Source: CAYPNP01 sp964412195 (GTDB lineage: Bacteria; Acidobacteriota; JAAYUB01). From it: DNA of 64,000 nt. Within the stretch, counting starts at the first letter, position 1, and each line of letters starts with the position of its first letter. Below, piece by piece: positions 53,901 through 62,139 of the stretch. The notes under the pieces were generated by a model. That model had not been told where the DNA came from and made no database searches. It saw only the letters and a program-made list of their open reading frames with translations. A program made the translations under genes and the position numbers. The stretch covers positions 372,001 through 436,000 of the forward strand of contig CAYPNP010000002.1 of NCBI GenBank assembly GCA_964412195.1, written 5' to 3'.

Positions 53901-56196
53901 ATTGGTAAACTATACAATATACAGATCCTCTACTCCCGGCGTTGCCCCCTCAACTGCGAATCGAATCGCCACAGGCGTGACTGGAACTACCTACAATGAT
54001 CTGAACGGATTGACTTACAACACTGCGTATTATTATCTCGTCCACGCCGTGGATGGCTCCAACGGAGTGGAAGACACAAACACCACGGAACAATCGGGGA
54101 TTCCGAGAGGCGTGCCTGTCCTGACCAATCTCTATGGACCAGAGAACTTCGATGGCTACTCTGATGGCAACATGGCGAACTGGAGCCGCGGATATTTTTC
54201 AGGTAACGCCAATGACTGGCGTGGTGTGATGACCTGTACGGCCCATTCCGGAAACAAGATATTCCGCTGTGGAGGTACCGACTGCACCGCCACCTACCAA
54301 GCCAGCGTGTATTCCTTTGCTCGTCCTCCTGCAATATCTGTTCCGAGTGGCTCAACAAACACCAGGCTATCGTTCTGGCATGAGTGGAATTTTGAAACAT
54401 ACTATGATGGGGCCATGTTGATGCTCTCCTTGGACGGTTCATCATACAGATACATCCCCCCCGCAGCATTTTCCCAAGGTGGTTATAATGTGGATATGAG
54501 TTCCATCGAGATGTGGGGAGGGAATCACACTGGATCATGGACCAACACCATTGTTGATCTCGATCTTGCCTACAACCTCATCATGAGCAGTTCAGAAGGA
54601 TGTTCCGGCAAGACACTCTACATCGCTTTCGTGGAGTATGCGGACAACTTATATCAATACTCGGGTTGGTTCATTGATGACGTATCCGTCACCGCTAACG
54701 TTCCTGGGCCCTGCTCCAGCACGCCCATGGATGTCTCCTACCTCACCGCCCGGGCTGCGGGAGACAATGTCAGCGGTCTTCTCAAGCTGGAGTGGGTCAA
54801 TCCCAGCAGCAACTATTCCTCCACGGTTTTGGCTTACCGCACGGACCGGTTTCCGGCTAATCCCTCCGATACCCCGAATCCTACCCGGGACATCCCCGGA
54901 GTCGCTGGCGCCTACGGATCCTTCACCACGCCGTTCGTGAACAATGACACCTATTATTACTATTCCGCTTTCGTGAAGAACAGCGCCGACCTCTATTCCG
55001 ATGGCAGAAACGTGCTGGCACGGCCCTTCAACGCCTCCACCGGGTGGGTGAAGTGGGCCTACTCCACCGGGGCGGCGAACCTCGCCCCGCCGGGCGTGCG
55101 GCCCGGTGTCCTGGGCACCGGTGCGATCTACGACGCCTCCAACGATCGCAACCTGCACGCCACCAACACCTCGCCCACCGGCGGCGACTGGCCGCGCACC
55201 GGGACCTACGCGTGGATCCCCATGGCCATGAACGGCCCGGCCCAGGGGCGGCCGACGGTCATCCCGCTGACCCTGGTACCGGGAGCCGACAGCGTGGTAT
55301 TCCTGGGCTCCCAGGACGGCTACGCTTACGCCGCCAACGCCAAGACTGGCGCCCAGCTCTGGCAGAGCGCCCAACTGGGCGACGTGGTCCAGGCGCCCGT
55401 CAACGGCATGTTCACCGCGTACGGCGGCGCTTACAACCTGCTCTTCGTGCCCACCCGTAACGCCGTCACCGCCAACCGGGTCTGGGCGCTCGACCCGGCG
55501 AACGGCACCTCCAAGTGGAGCTTCGACAACGGCGGCGGCAGCAGCGCCATGGGCATCATCAGCAGCGGCACGGTGGTGGACTACGCCAACCGCCGGCTGT
55601 ATTTCACCAGCCGCGCCCGGGGCGGCGGCAGCGACCACACCATGTGGTGCATCTCGTTCACCGACTCGGGTGCCTCCTGGGTCTGGTCTCGCGCCTTGGG
55701 CGACATCGACAGCGCCCCGCTGCTGTACGATGGGCGCATTTACGTCGGGAACAACCAAGGCATCATCTACGCCCTGAACGCAACCACCGGCGCGGATATC
55801 TGGAGCTACAACACGGGCGACGCCAGCGCGGTCAAGTCCTACATCTTCTGTGATTTCACCCCCCGGCCGCGGAGGCTCTACTTCAGCACGGCCGGCAAGG
55901 TCTGGTCGCTGACCGACAACGCCAACGACACGGCCAGCGTTACCTCCGGCTGGCCGCTCAGCCTCACGTCGCCATCCCATCCGTTACCCATCTACGGCAC
56001 CAACTACCTGGTCGTGGGCGCCAGCCTGGGCCGGGTGTACCGCATCAACGTGACGTCGCCCAATCTCGACACATACACAACCCTGGGCGACGGCAACTCC
56101 GCGGCGGGCAATCCCAGCTTCGACGTCACCAACAACATGGTCCTGATCGGCACCGCCGCGGGCGTCCTCTACGGCGTCGTCCCGCCGCTGAACTAA
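50935..56196 (+). CDS. Giant secreted subtilisin-like (S8) protease with FN3 and beta-propeller-like domains
   Basis: This 1753-residue protein starts with a signal peptide (LLLLSLLIVG core) and a propeptide-like region (about 40-300). The S8 catalytic domain has Asp323 (AADTG), His374 (GGHGTHTSG) and Ser623 (GGTSMANPL). A jelly-roll PPC-like domain, two fibronectin III repeats (about 860-1060), a carbohydrate-binding-like beta region and a C-terminal PQQ/WD-like beta propeller (about 1365-1753; GSQDGYAYAANAKTGAQLW units) follow. I chose 50935 because AGGGAGG lies 5 nt upstream. The middle (about 52080-53000) is visibly AT-richer than both ends, suggesting a mosaic origin. Confidence 0.88.
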   Translation: MFHNRRNSNMLRGLLLLSLLIVGSGFWSSSALGADRPSRVPPAVVDPDTGERIVVIDPNWQSLEPFAGRFAAKNSKVEGSHYIALAAIFMDTDKLVTTDRKGRRSFLEPDLSSFPSETIGRPFQTGSMDYFLIQARSPEDQIRVRGWLEENGIVILDYIPDLAYLVRTDKTGLYALQQLKEVYWTGYFQPAFRLAPKLDYVIEADFAHPLMLTAHFDLVDYADLNDILDVLQPLNLQVTDFARTDAYWLIRLEGPAVEARRLITIPGCLWVERFVERELHNNVARTSANTTTGRGATAGPIMDVEDVWARGIRGEGQIASAADTGLSTGNITTPNSMHYDFGQVGSATNPMRVLKGYALGRATWDDDQTTGGGHGTHTSGSIVGNGIRSGSTPSTNTFPSTCYAGTAPKAQFIIQSLMDSDGNLGGLPADLTQLFLPPYNDGARVHSNSWGAPVGGAYNTDSQNVDKFCWNYQDMLITFSAGNSGTDSSTSDGLIDSDSMGAPGTAKNCVTVGASENYRTDFEYGYYTNRVRCQSSPTWGWFNSSNFPNNPINSDLMANNANGMGAFSSRGPTSDGRFKPDVTAPGIAIFSTRTDLHQAFEEWGYCNLSTTLRQYYIAMGGTSMANPLTAGACVLIRQYYTQGWHANGSNITHTSPVIADGFSPSSALVKATLINGAWDMSPGQYGTGTTREIPPSWDTGHDLPNNAEGYGRVDLEHSLFPGSGYGDMTGRLLEVHDVTPGLQTAESKSYAFTVGSNANPLIVTLVWTDPYGATYVGTELVNDLDLLVTAPDGTTNYYPNKLNNTAGTADRKNNVEQVKITSPASGQWTIRVTGYNVPGNGQTGSTVQPYALVISGVTCSTAIPGSLTATSSGNNAVDLTWASVSGATQYRVYRAMISGGPYTVVGTVSAPTTSMTDTTVSGGVTYYYVVTAVAGCESPNSAEISVTASIEGGCNLPPLFAGIVSVSSAGSADCGLNLSWRAASAQCSGLVNYTIYRSSTPGVAPSTANRIATGVTGTTYNDLNGLTYNTAYYYLVHAVDGSNGVEDTNTTEQSGIPRGVPVLTNLYGPENFDGYSDGNMANWSRGYFSGNANDWRGVMTCTAHSGNKIFRCGGTDCTATYQASVYSFARPPAISVPSGSTNTRLSFWHEWNFETYYDGAMLMLSLDGSSYRYIPPAAFSQGGYNVDMSSIEMWGGNHTGSWTNTIVDLDLAYNLIMSSSEGCSGKTLYIAFVEYADNLYQYSGWFIDDVSVTANVPGPCSSTPMDVSYLTARAAGDNVSGLLKLEWVNPSSNYSSTVLAYRTDRFPANPSDTPNPTRDIPGVAGAYGSFTTPFVNNDTYYYYSAFVKNSADLYSDGRNVLARPFNASTGWVKWAYSTGAANLAPPGVRPGVLGTGAIYDASNDRNLHATNTSPTGGDWPRTGTYAWIPMAMNGPAQGRPTVIPLTLVPGADSVVFLGSQDGYAYAANAKTGAQLWQSAQLGDVVQAPVNGMFTAYGGAYNLLFVPTRNAVTANRVWALDPANGTSKWSFDNGGGSSAMGIISSGTVVDYANRRLYFTSRARGGGSDHTMWCISFTDSGASWVWSRALGDIDSAPLLYDGRIYVGNNQGIIYALNATTGADIWSYNTGDASAVKSYIFCDFTPRPRRLYFSTAGKVWSLTDNANDTASVTSGWPLSLTSPSHPLPIYGTNYLVVGASLGRVYRINVTSPNLDTYTTLGDGNSAAGNPSFDVTNNMVLIGTAAGVLYGVVPPLN

Positions 56197-56208
56197 AGGA
56201 GGCTACTC

Positions 56209-56745
56209 ATGGCACGTCATCGCATACTGCTGCTGGCCGCGCTCCTGCTGGCCCTGTTCGCACACCTGGTCGCGCAGGCCGAGGACGAGAAGGCGAGCGC
56301 CGGCCGGATCCCCTGCACCGACATCCTGGCCAAGTCCGCCGAGGAGAACGGCGGCGCCTGGGCGACCTCGTTCCACGCCTCCGTCACCACCGACCTGACC
56401 CTGGCCGTCATCTTCCCCAAGAACTTCCAGGGGGAGCACGAAGTGGAGGTCCGGCTCTACACCCCGGGCGGCGACCTCTACCAGTCCATCCGGATGCCCA
56501 TCGCGGAACCCGGCCGGAAGGCGGAAAACCGGATAGTGAACGGTTACCCCCGGGCCATCCGACAGGTGGTCCCGAAACCGGAGGCGTACCTCGGGACCGC
56601 CCTGCTCAAGGTGGAAATCCCCTTCCCCGTCGGAGGCACGCTGATCTCGAGCAATTCTCTCTACGGGCAGTGGCGCATCGAGGCCCTGGTCGACCAGGAC
56701 AAGAAGCCCTGCGGCAAGCCCGTTTACATCCAGATTGAGGAGTGA
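56209..56745 (+). CDS. Secreted hypothetical protein
   Basis: This 178-residue protein has a clear signal peptide (LLLAALLLALFAHLVAQAE, about 6-24) and a beta-rich mature domain with LTLAVIFPKNFQGEHEVEVRLYTPGGDLY. It starts 12 nt after the subtilase gene with an AAAGGAGG site, so it is likely cotranscribed. It may be a chaperone, inhibitor or partner of the protease, but no family is recognised. Confidence 0.65.
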   Translation: MARHRILLLAALLLALFAHLVAQAEDEKASAGRIPCTDILAKSAEENGGAWATSFHASVTTDLTLAVIFPKNFQGEHEVEVRLYTPGGDLYQSIRMPIAEPGRKAENRIVNGYPRAIRQVVPKPEAYLGTALLKVEIPFPVGGTLISSNSLYGQWRIEALVDQDKKPCGKPVYIQIEE

Positions 56746-56794
56746 TCCTCGCGGCGGGGCGGCGCCTCAGGCCGCCCCGCGCGAATATCCGGCC

Positions 56795-57817
56795 ATGCCC
56801 GCACGTCTCTTCATCGTTTCACTCACCTTGATCATTCTGGCGCCGTTTTTGGCGACGGGCCTTGCCGCGCAGGGCCTGCCCGTGGCGGTGGCGCCGGAAA
56901 TCACCTTGTGGCTCGGCCGCGTGCCCGCTTCCGGGCCGCCGGTCACGCACGAGTTCATCCTCCTGAACCAGGGGTCGGCGCCGCTGCAGATCCTGAAGGT
57001 GGAAAAGGTCTGCCAGTGCATCTCCTACGAGATCGGGTCGCAGACCATCCCGCCCGGGGAGGAGACCACCCTGACCGTGACGGTGGATCCCAAGGGCAAG
57101 CGGGGGGAGTTCGGCGACGGCATCCGGATCGAGACCAACGATCCCGAGACGCCGCACCTCACCTTCCTCCTCCGCGGCGTGGCCTTCGACCGGATCCAGA
57201 TCGAGCCGGAGCTGCTCGATTTCGGCGCCATCCCGCTGGACGTCCTCCCGGCGGCGCGCATCAGCTTCCAGGTGGAGATCAACGACCCGGACGTCCAGGC
57301 GCTCGATCAGGTGATCCCCTCCTCGCCGGCCCTGACCTGCCAGGTCAATCCCCTCGGCGACAAGCGCTACGAGGTCCCCGTCCAACTCCACCCCGGCCTG
57401 CCGGACCAGTTCTTCGAGGAATCGCTCCGGTTCAGCTTCACCGGCGCCAAGCCGGAGGTCGTCACCGTCCCGGTCCGGGGCTTCATCCAGAGCCGGGTGG
57501 AGCCGTCCCGCCGGTTCCTGAGCGTGTCCGGCTTCCTCAAATGGACCCCCATGTCGCAGACCGTGTACCTGTCCCATGCCACGCCCTTCCGGATCCTCGG
57601 GGTGGATTGCCCGGACTGGCTGTCGGCCGAGAGCGCCCCGCTGGCCAGGCCGGAAGGCAAGCTCGGCCAGGTGATCCAGAAAGTGGTCCTCAGCCTCGAT
57701 CCCGCGAAACTTCCCGCCGCTATCCCGCTGACCCGGATCCGCATCCGGACCGATCTCCCCCAGGCCCCGCAGGTGTTCCTGCTGGTGTTCGACGACCGGC
57801 TCCCGGCCGGTCAATGA
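56795..57817 (+). CDS. Secreted DUF1573-type protein
   Basis: This 340-residue protein has a signal peptide (about 7-25) and an immunoglobulin-like DUF1573/Hydin-type domain near the N-terminus (about 45-135; FILLNQGSAPLQILKVEKVCQC, where the CxC pair is characteristic), followed by two further beta-sandwich regions. I use the ATG at 56795 because the signal sequence starts there. It follows the previous secreted protein by 49 nt, so the three secreted genes may form one export operon. Function unknown. Confidence 0.7.
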   Translation: MPARLFIVSLTLIILAPFLATGLAAQGLPVAVAPEITLWLGRVPASGPPVTHEFILLNQGSAPLQILKVEKVCQCISYEIGSQTIPPGEETTLTVTVDPKGKRGEFGDGIRIETNDPETPHLTFLLRGVAFDRIQIEPELLDFGAIPLDVLPAARISFQVEINDPDVQALDQVIPSSPALTCQVNPLGDKRYEVPVQLHPGLPDQFFEESLRFSFTGAKPEVVTVPVRGFIQSRVEPSRRFLSVSGFLKWTPMSQTVYLSHATPFRILGVDCPDWLSAESAPLARPEGKLGQVIQKVVLSLDPAKLPAAIPLTRIRIRTDLPQAPQVFLLVFDDRLPAGQ

Positions 57818-57922
57818 TGGGCTTGCCCCGCGCCGGGGCCTGTGCTACTGTACCCCCTTGATTTCGGTTTCCATGCGGCCGGACAGGGACCGGCCCGATC
57901 CAGCGGGGATGCATCCACGACG

Positions 57923-58708
57923 ATGATCAAGATCTGTCTCCTGGGCAGCGGCAGCAGCGGCAACGCCACGTTGGTCTCCTCCGGAGACACCCACCTCCTC
58001 ATCGACTGCGGCCTCTTCGCCCGGCGCATCGTCCGCCAGCTGGGCGAACTGGGCGTCTCCCCCGACCGGCTCTCGGGCATCCTGATCACCCACGAGCACA
58101 CCGACCACGTGCGGGGGCTCGGCACCCTGCTGCGCGGCCTCGAGGTGCCGGTCGTTCTCTCCCGCCTCACCGCCGGCGGGATCTCCAGCCTGAACGGCGA
58201 CGTGGCGCTGCAGTTCTTTGACGTGGGCGAACCCTTCAAGATCGGCCGGCTGGAGATCCACCCGTTCGCGGTGTCCCACGACGCCGCCGATCCCTGCGGC
58301 TTCACCTTCCGCAGCCGGGGGGTGCAGGTGTCCTACGTCACCGACCTGGGGTGCATGACCGAGCTGGTGCGGCAGCGGGTGCAGGGCGCCCACTGCCTGG
58401 TGATCGAGTCCAACCACGACGAGGACATGCTCAAGGTCGGCCCGTACCCCTGGCCGCTGAAGCAGCGCGTCCTCAGCCGGCTGGGGCACCTCAGCAACCG
58501 CGCCCTGGGCGAGTTCCTGGGGGCGGACTTCGACGGCCGGGCCCGCACGCTGGTCCTGGCGCACCTCAGCCGCCAGAACAACCACCCCGAGCTGGCCCGC
58601 GCCGCCGCCGAGCAGGCCCTCGCCGGCCGGTCGTTCGCCCGCGCCGGCGACGTCCGCATCGTCGTGGCGGAGCACCACCGCGCCACGCCGGTCATCACCG
58701 TCGAATAG
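57923..58708 (+). CDS. Metallo-beta-lactamase-fold hydrolase, YycJ/WalJ-like
   Basis: This 261-residue protein has the MBL-fold motif H57-E-H59-x-D61-H62 in ITHEHTDHVRGL, the N-terminal LLGSGSSGNATLV loop and the late VIESNHDEDMLKVG and LAHLSRQNNHP segments typical of the YycJ/WalJ group, proposed 5'-3' exonucleases linked to DNA replication and repair. I use the ATG at 57923. It is 12 nt upstream of purB and likely cotranscribed with it. Confidence 0.85.
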   Translation: MIKICLLGSGSSGNATLVSSGDTHLLIDCGLFARRIVRQLGELGVSPDRLSGILITHEHTDHVRGLGTLLRGLEVPVVLSRLTAGGISSLNGDVALQFFDVGEPFKIGRLEIHPFAVSHDAADPCGFTFRSRGVQVSYVTDLGCMTELVRQRVQGAHCLVIESNHDEDMLKVGPYPWPLKQRVLSRLGHLSNRALGEFLGADFDGRARTLVLAHLSRQNNHPELARAAAEQALAGRSFARAGDVRIVVAEHHRATPVITVE

Positions 58709-58720
58709 AAAGGAGCCGCC

Positions 58721-60025
58721 GTGATCCCGCGTTACACGACTCCGGAAATGCGCCGTCTCTGGAGCGAGGAAAACCGCTTCCAGCAGTGGCTGGCCGTCGA
58801 AATCGCCGTCTGCCGGGTGCTGGCCCGCCGGGGGGTGATCCCCGCCGCGGCCGCCGAGGCCATCGCCGCCCGGGCCGCCTTCTCCGTCCCGCGGATCCAC
58901 GAGATCGAGCACACCACCCACCACGACGTGGTCGCCTTCACCACCGCCGTGGCCGAGCACGTGGGCGAGCACTCGCGCTGGTTCCACTACGGCCTGACCT
59001 CCACCGACGTGGTGGACACGGCCCAGGCCCTGCAGCTCCAGGAGGCCACCGCCCTCATCCGCGCGGAGATGCTGGCGCTGGCGGCCACGCTGAAGGAGAT
59101 GGCCTTCCGCTACAAGACGACCCCGACCATCGGGCGCACCCACGGCGTCCACGCCGAACCCACCACCTTCGGCCTGAAGTTCGCCCTGTGGTACGCCGAG
59201 CTGGGCCGCCAGCTCCAGGCCCTCGACCTGGCCGGCGGGATGGTGGCCTGCGGCAAGATCTCCGGCGCGGTGGGCACGTTCGCCCACCTGGAGCCGGCGG
59301 TGGAGGAGGAAGTCTGCCGCGATTTGGGCATCGCCTTCGCCCCGGTGAGCACCCAGGTGCTCCAGCGCGACCGGCACGCCCACTACCTCTGCGCCCTGGC
59401 CGCCCTCGGCGGGACGCTGGAGAAGATCGCCCTGGAGATCCGCCACCTCCAGCGGACCGAGGTCCGGGAGGCCGAGGAGCCGTTCCGGGCCGGTCAGAAG
59501 GGCTCGTCGGCCATGCCCCACAAGCGCAATCCGGTCAAGTGCGAGCAGATCTGCGGGCTGGCCCGGGTGCTGCGCGCCAACGCCCTGGTCGGCCTCGAGA
59601 ACCAGGCCCTCTGGCACGAGCGGGACATCTCCCACTCCTCGGCCGAGCGCGTGGTCCTGCCCGACAGCACGACCCTGGCGCATTACCTGCTCCGGTCCCT
59701 GAACAGCATCGTCAAGAACCTGCACGTTTACCCAGACCAGATGCTCCGCAACCTCGGCCTGACCCACGGCCTGATCCACTCGGGCGCGCTGCTGCTGGTC
59801 CTGGCCGAGAAGGGCGTGCTGCGCGAGACCGCCTACGCCTGGGTGCAGCGCAACGCCATGAAGGTGTGGGAGCAGGGAGTCGAGTTCCAGGCCCTCGTCC
59901 AGGCCGACCCGGACATCCGGGCGCACCTGGGCGAGGCGGAAATTGCACAACTTTTCAATCTGGAGCATCCATTCCGTCATGTGGACGCCATCTTCCGGCG
60001 CGTATTCGCCGCGCCGCTCGAGTGA
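58721..60025 (+). CDS. purB: Adenylosuccinate lyase
   Basis: This 434-residue fumarase/aspartase-superfamily enzyme catalyses two steps of purine synthesis, cleaving SAICAR and adenylosuccinate to release fumarate. The signature SSAMPHKRNPVKCEQ (about 265-279) is intact, as are HYGLTSTDVVDTAQAL and TPTIGRTHGVHAEPT. The start is a GTG at 58721 after an AAAGGAG site. The gene carries no unusual features. Confidence 0.95.
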   Translation: MIPRYTTPEMRRLWSEENRFQQWLAVEIAVCRVLARRGVIPAAAAEAIAARAAFSVPRIHEIEHTTHHDVVAFTTAVAEHVGEHSRWFHYGLTSTDVVDTAQALQLQEATALIRAEMLALAATLKEMAFRYKTTPTIGRTHGVHAEPTTFGLKFALWYAELGRQLQALDLAGGMVACGKISGAVGTFAHLEPAVEEEVCRDLGIAFAPVSTQVLQRDRHAHYLCALAALGGTLEKIALEIRHLQRTEVREAEEPFRAGQKGSSAMPHKRNPVKCEQICGLARVLRANALVGLENQALWHERDISHSSAERVVLPDSTTLAHYLLRSLNSIVKNLHVYPDQMLRNLGLTHGLIHSGALLLVLAEKGVLRETAYAWVQRNAMKVWEQGVEFQALVQADPDIRAHLGEAEIAQLFNLEHPFRHVDAIFRRVFAAPLE

Positions 60026-60029
60026 GACG

Positions 60030-60635
60030 ATGAGCCGTCGCCGACTGACCTGGTGCCTGGCCACTGTGATGGCGCTGGCCGGCATCGCCGCCGCCCAGAA
60101 ACCGCTCGTCCCCGCCGGCCCGGCGGTGCTGGAGTACGAGTCCGATAGCGCGTCGGGCAACACCCGCTGCGTCTTCCGGATCCAGGCAGTCGCCCCCGAC
60201 CTGCGGGTGGAATGGGAGGAGGACTTCAAACTGGGCGCCTTCATCGTGCCGGCCCAGGTCCTGGAGAAGTCCCGCGAGTACCTCCGCCGCGCCGCCCTGG
60301 CCAACGGCCGGGAGGTGGTAATGAAGGCGCCCGTGCTGGTGCTGGGCCGGGAGCTGTTCGACGCCGTCGCGCGGGGCGAGAAGGCGGTGTTGAAGATCCA
60401 GGGCGTGGAGGGCTGGTTGCGGAAGGACGGCGCCAAGGTGTACGAGATCGACGGTATGAGTTTGCCCGCCCTGGTCTGCCGCGACAACATAGACCGGATC
60501 TACGTCTTCCAGGATTGCCGGGAATTCCCGCTCCTGCTGGAGTATCAGACTCCCTACTATCACGAGCGCCTCACCCGGACTCTCGAGGGCCGCGGCGTCA
60601 TCTTCCGCTGGTTCAAGACCAAGCCCGCAAAGTAA
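60030..60635 (+). CDS. Secreted hypothetical protein
   Basis: This 201-residue protein starts 4 nt after purB and has a signal peptide (about 7-22, ending GIAAAQ). The mature part is rich in beta and helical segments with two cysteines. It has a conserved-looking core (YEIDGMSLPALVCRDNIDRIYVFQ) but I do not recognise a family. Codon use matches the neighbours, and position suggests cotranscription with purB. Confidence 0.6.
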   Translation: MSRRRLTWCLATVMALAGIAAAQKPLVPAGPAVLEYESDSASGNTRCVFRIQAVAPDLRVEWEEDFKLGAFIVPAQVLEKSREYLRRAALANGREVVMKAPVLVLGRELFDAVARGEKAVLKIQGVEGWLRKDGAKVYEIDGMSLPALVCRDNIDRIYVFQDCREFPLLLEYQTPYYHERLTRTLEGRGVIFRWFKTKPAK

Positions 60636-60820
60636 GCGCCTTCCTCCGGACGAACTCCCCTTCCCGAATTCCAGAGCACAAAGCACCGGCTCCCAGCCGA
60701 AATCTGGAGCGCCGGCTTCAAGAAGATCGATGGCCTCCTGCCCGCCAGCCCATAGTCCGGGTCGACCCGCCCTGGAACACAGCTCGCCGCGGTCAACCAT
60801 CCGAATCGCCAGGACCCCCA

Positions 60821-61136
60821 GGTGCCAGTCAATGTCACGACACTCTTGGAAGCCGTGGGTGCCACTCTTTGTCACGATGCCGCCGGCGCCAAGCTCCGTC
60901 ACAAGATTCAGGTTTCTGAACGATGGCAGTGGAACGATGGCGGTGCCAGGCTCCGTTACGATGGCGGTGCCGATGGCGGTGCCAGGCTCCATTACGATGG
61001 TTGTGCCAGGCTCCGTCACGAATCCGATTTACTCTGCGGTCTCTGCGGCTCTGCGTGTAAAATATTGTTTTATTTAGAGTTGATATCGTAATCTGCAGAG
61101 AGAAAACGAGCTTGTCGTGACAGAGCCTGGCACCAT
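60821..61136. repeat. Cluster of GTGCCAGGCTCYGTCAC repeats, left of cassette
   Basis: About six forward copies start near 60821, 60857, 60885, 60940, 60979 and 61003, with core variants such as GGTGCCAGGCTCCGTTACGA. One inverted copy (GTGACAGAGCCTGGCACC) lies at 61117-61134. The core matches the cluster at 18562-18681. The rest of the 60636-61257 gap has no gene. Confidence 0.75.
61031..61070 (+). repeat. Left 40-bp inverted repeat of the cassette
   Basis: ACTCTGCGGTCTCTGCG then TCTGCGTGTAAAATATTGTTT (with two differing bases between) is nearly identical to the reverse complement of 61885-61924. Together the two arms bracket the gene at 61258-61794. Confidence 0.8.
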
Positions 61137-61257
61137 CACACCCTTTCGGCGATCGCCCCGGCCGCGATAGACGGGACAAACTTTCTCCCGTGCGAGACGT
61201 ACACCACCTGTCAATACTGCAAGGCGAAGAGCTGGAATCTTCCGGAAAGGAGAACTG

Positions 61258-61794
61258 ATGGATCGCAAGGAATTCCTGAAAAGCGCCTGCGGGCTCGGCA
61301 TGTGCGGATGCGTGCTGAACCTGCTCGGCTCGCCCAGCCGGCTTCAGGCGGCCGATACTCCCGGCGAGGATCCGCGTCTTCGCTTCACCCGGTACCAGTT
61401 GGCGAAGCTGCTCGGGTTCATGGCCGCGGGCGCTCCTGCAGGGACCTGCGCGGAGATCCTGGAGAAGACCGGCCGAGAATGCGCCAAGCTGGGCCAGCTC
61501 GGGGTTCGGTTCAAGGGGAACCCGGAGGGCTACTTTGCCACGGCCAACAAGAGCTGGGGCACCGAGTTCACCTGGGATAAGGAAAAGAACGTTGTCACCA
61601 TCGCGGTGGCCGAAGGGGAGTGCGGCTGTCCGCTGGTCGACCCGAAGCGGACGCCGCCGCTCTGGTGCAACTGCTCCGTCGGGTACCAGAAGGAGAGTTT
61701 CGAAGCCATCTTCGGCAAGCCGGTCCAGGTCAAGTTGAAGGAATCCAAGCTCAGCGGAAGCAAGCGCTGCATCTTCGAGGTCGCCCTGTCGTAG
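61258..61794 (+). CDS. Cysteine-rich hypothetical protein in a repeat-bounded cassette
   Basis: This 178-residue protein has an N-terminal MDRKEFLKSACG stretch resembling a Tat/lipoprotein-like leader, then a soluble domain with cysteine pairs in ECGCPLVD and LWCNCSVG near residues 122-142 and CIFEVA at the end. These suggest metal or disulfide chemistry. An AAAGGAG site lies just before the ATG. It is flanked by 40-bp inverted repeats and dispersed repeat clusters, so it may move as a unit. I do not recognise a named family; it resembles uncharacterised conserved proteins. Confidence 0.65.
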   Translation: MDRKEFLKSACGLGMCGCVLNLLGSPSRLQAADTPGEDPRLRFTRYQLAKLLGFMAAGAPAGTCAEILEKTGRECAKLGQLGVRFKGNPEGYFATANKSWGTEFTWDKEKNVVTIAVAEGECGCPLVDPKRTPPLWCNCSVGYQKESFEAIFGKPVQVKLKESKLSGSKRCIFEVALS

Positions 61795-61813
61795 CCGGCG
61801 GCAGTGTCTGTCA

Positions 61814-61983
61814 TCGTGATTGAGCCTGACACCATAGATTATGACGCCATGGAATACTCATCAGCTCAAATTTAAACTGTAATTAAACAATATTTTACAC
61901 GCAGAAGCGCAGAGACCGCAGAGTCATTGGAATTTGTGACAGAGCCTGACACCGTGGCGTCGCATGGCGCCTGACACCGTGGC
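61814..61983 (-). repeat. Inverted copies of the GTGCCAGGCTCYGTCAC repeat, right of cassette
   Basis: Inverted copies with core GAGCCTGACACC lie near 61823, 61942 and 61968 (the last is GCGCCTGACACC). They differ from the left cluster in having TGTCAGGC rather than TGCCAGGC. The rest of the 345-nt gap to tsaE holds no gene. Confidence 0.7.
61885..61924 (-). repeat. Right 40-bp inverted repeat of the cassette
   Basis: This segment is the reverse complement of 61031-61070 apart from two bases, and its outer edge continues into a GTCAC-type dispersed repeat, as on the left side. The arms enclose 854 bases. Confidence 0.8.
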
Positions 61984-62139
61984 GTCTTGGGAAGGCATTT
62001 GGCCCTCGGTCGCCCAATCAGGTCTTCCTGCAGATACCCACCATCACGATAATCTCCCGCCTGACCCAGGGCTCGCTGCGCTCGCACTGGGCTCTCAACG
62101 GCCGGCCCTGCGGGCCTACAGGCTTGAGACAGGAGTCCT

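Noticed and set aside
60885..61021. Possible tRNA or structured RNA among the repeats
   Set aside because: The paired segments are explained by direct and inverted copies of one dispersed repeat; no cloverleaf or CCA end is visible.
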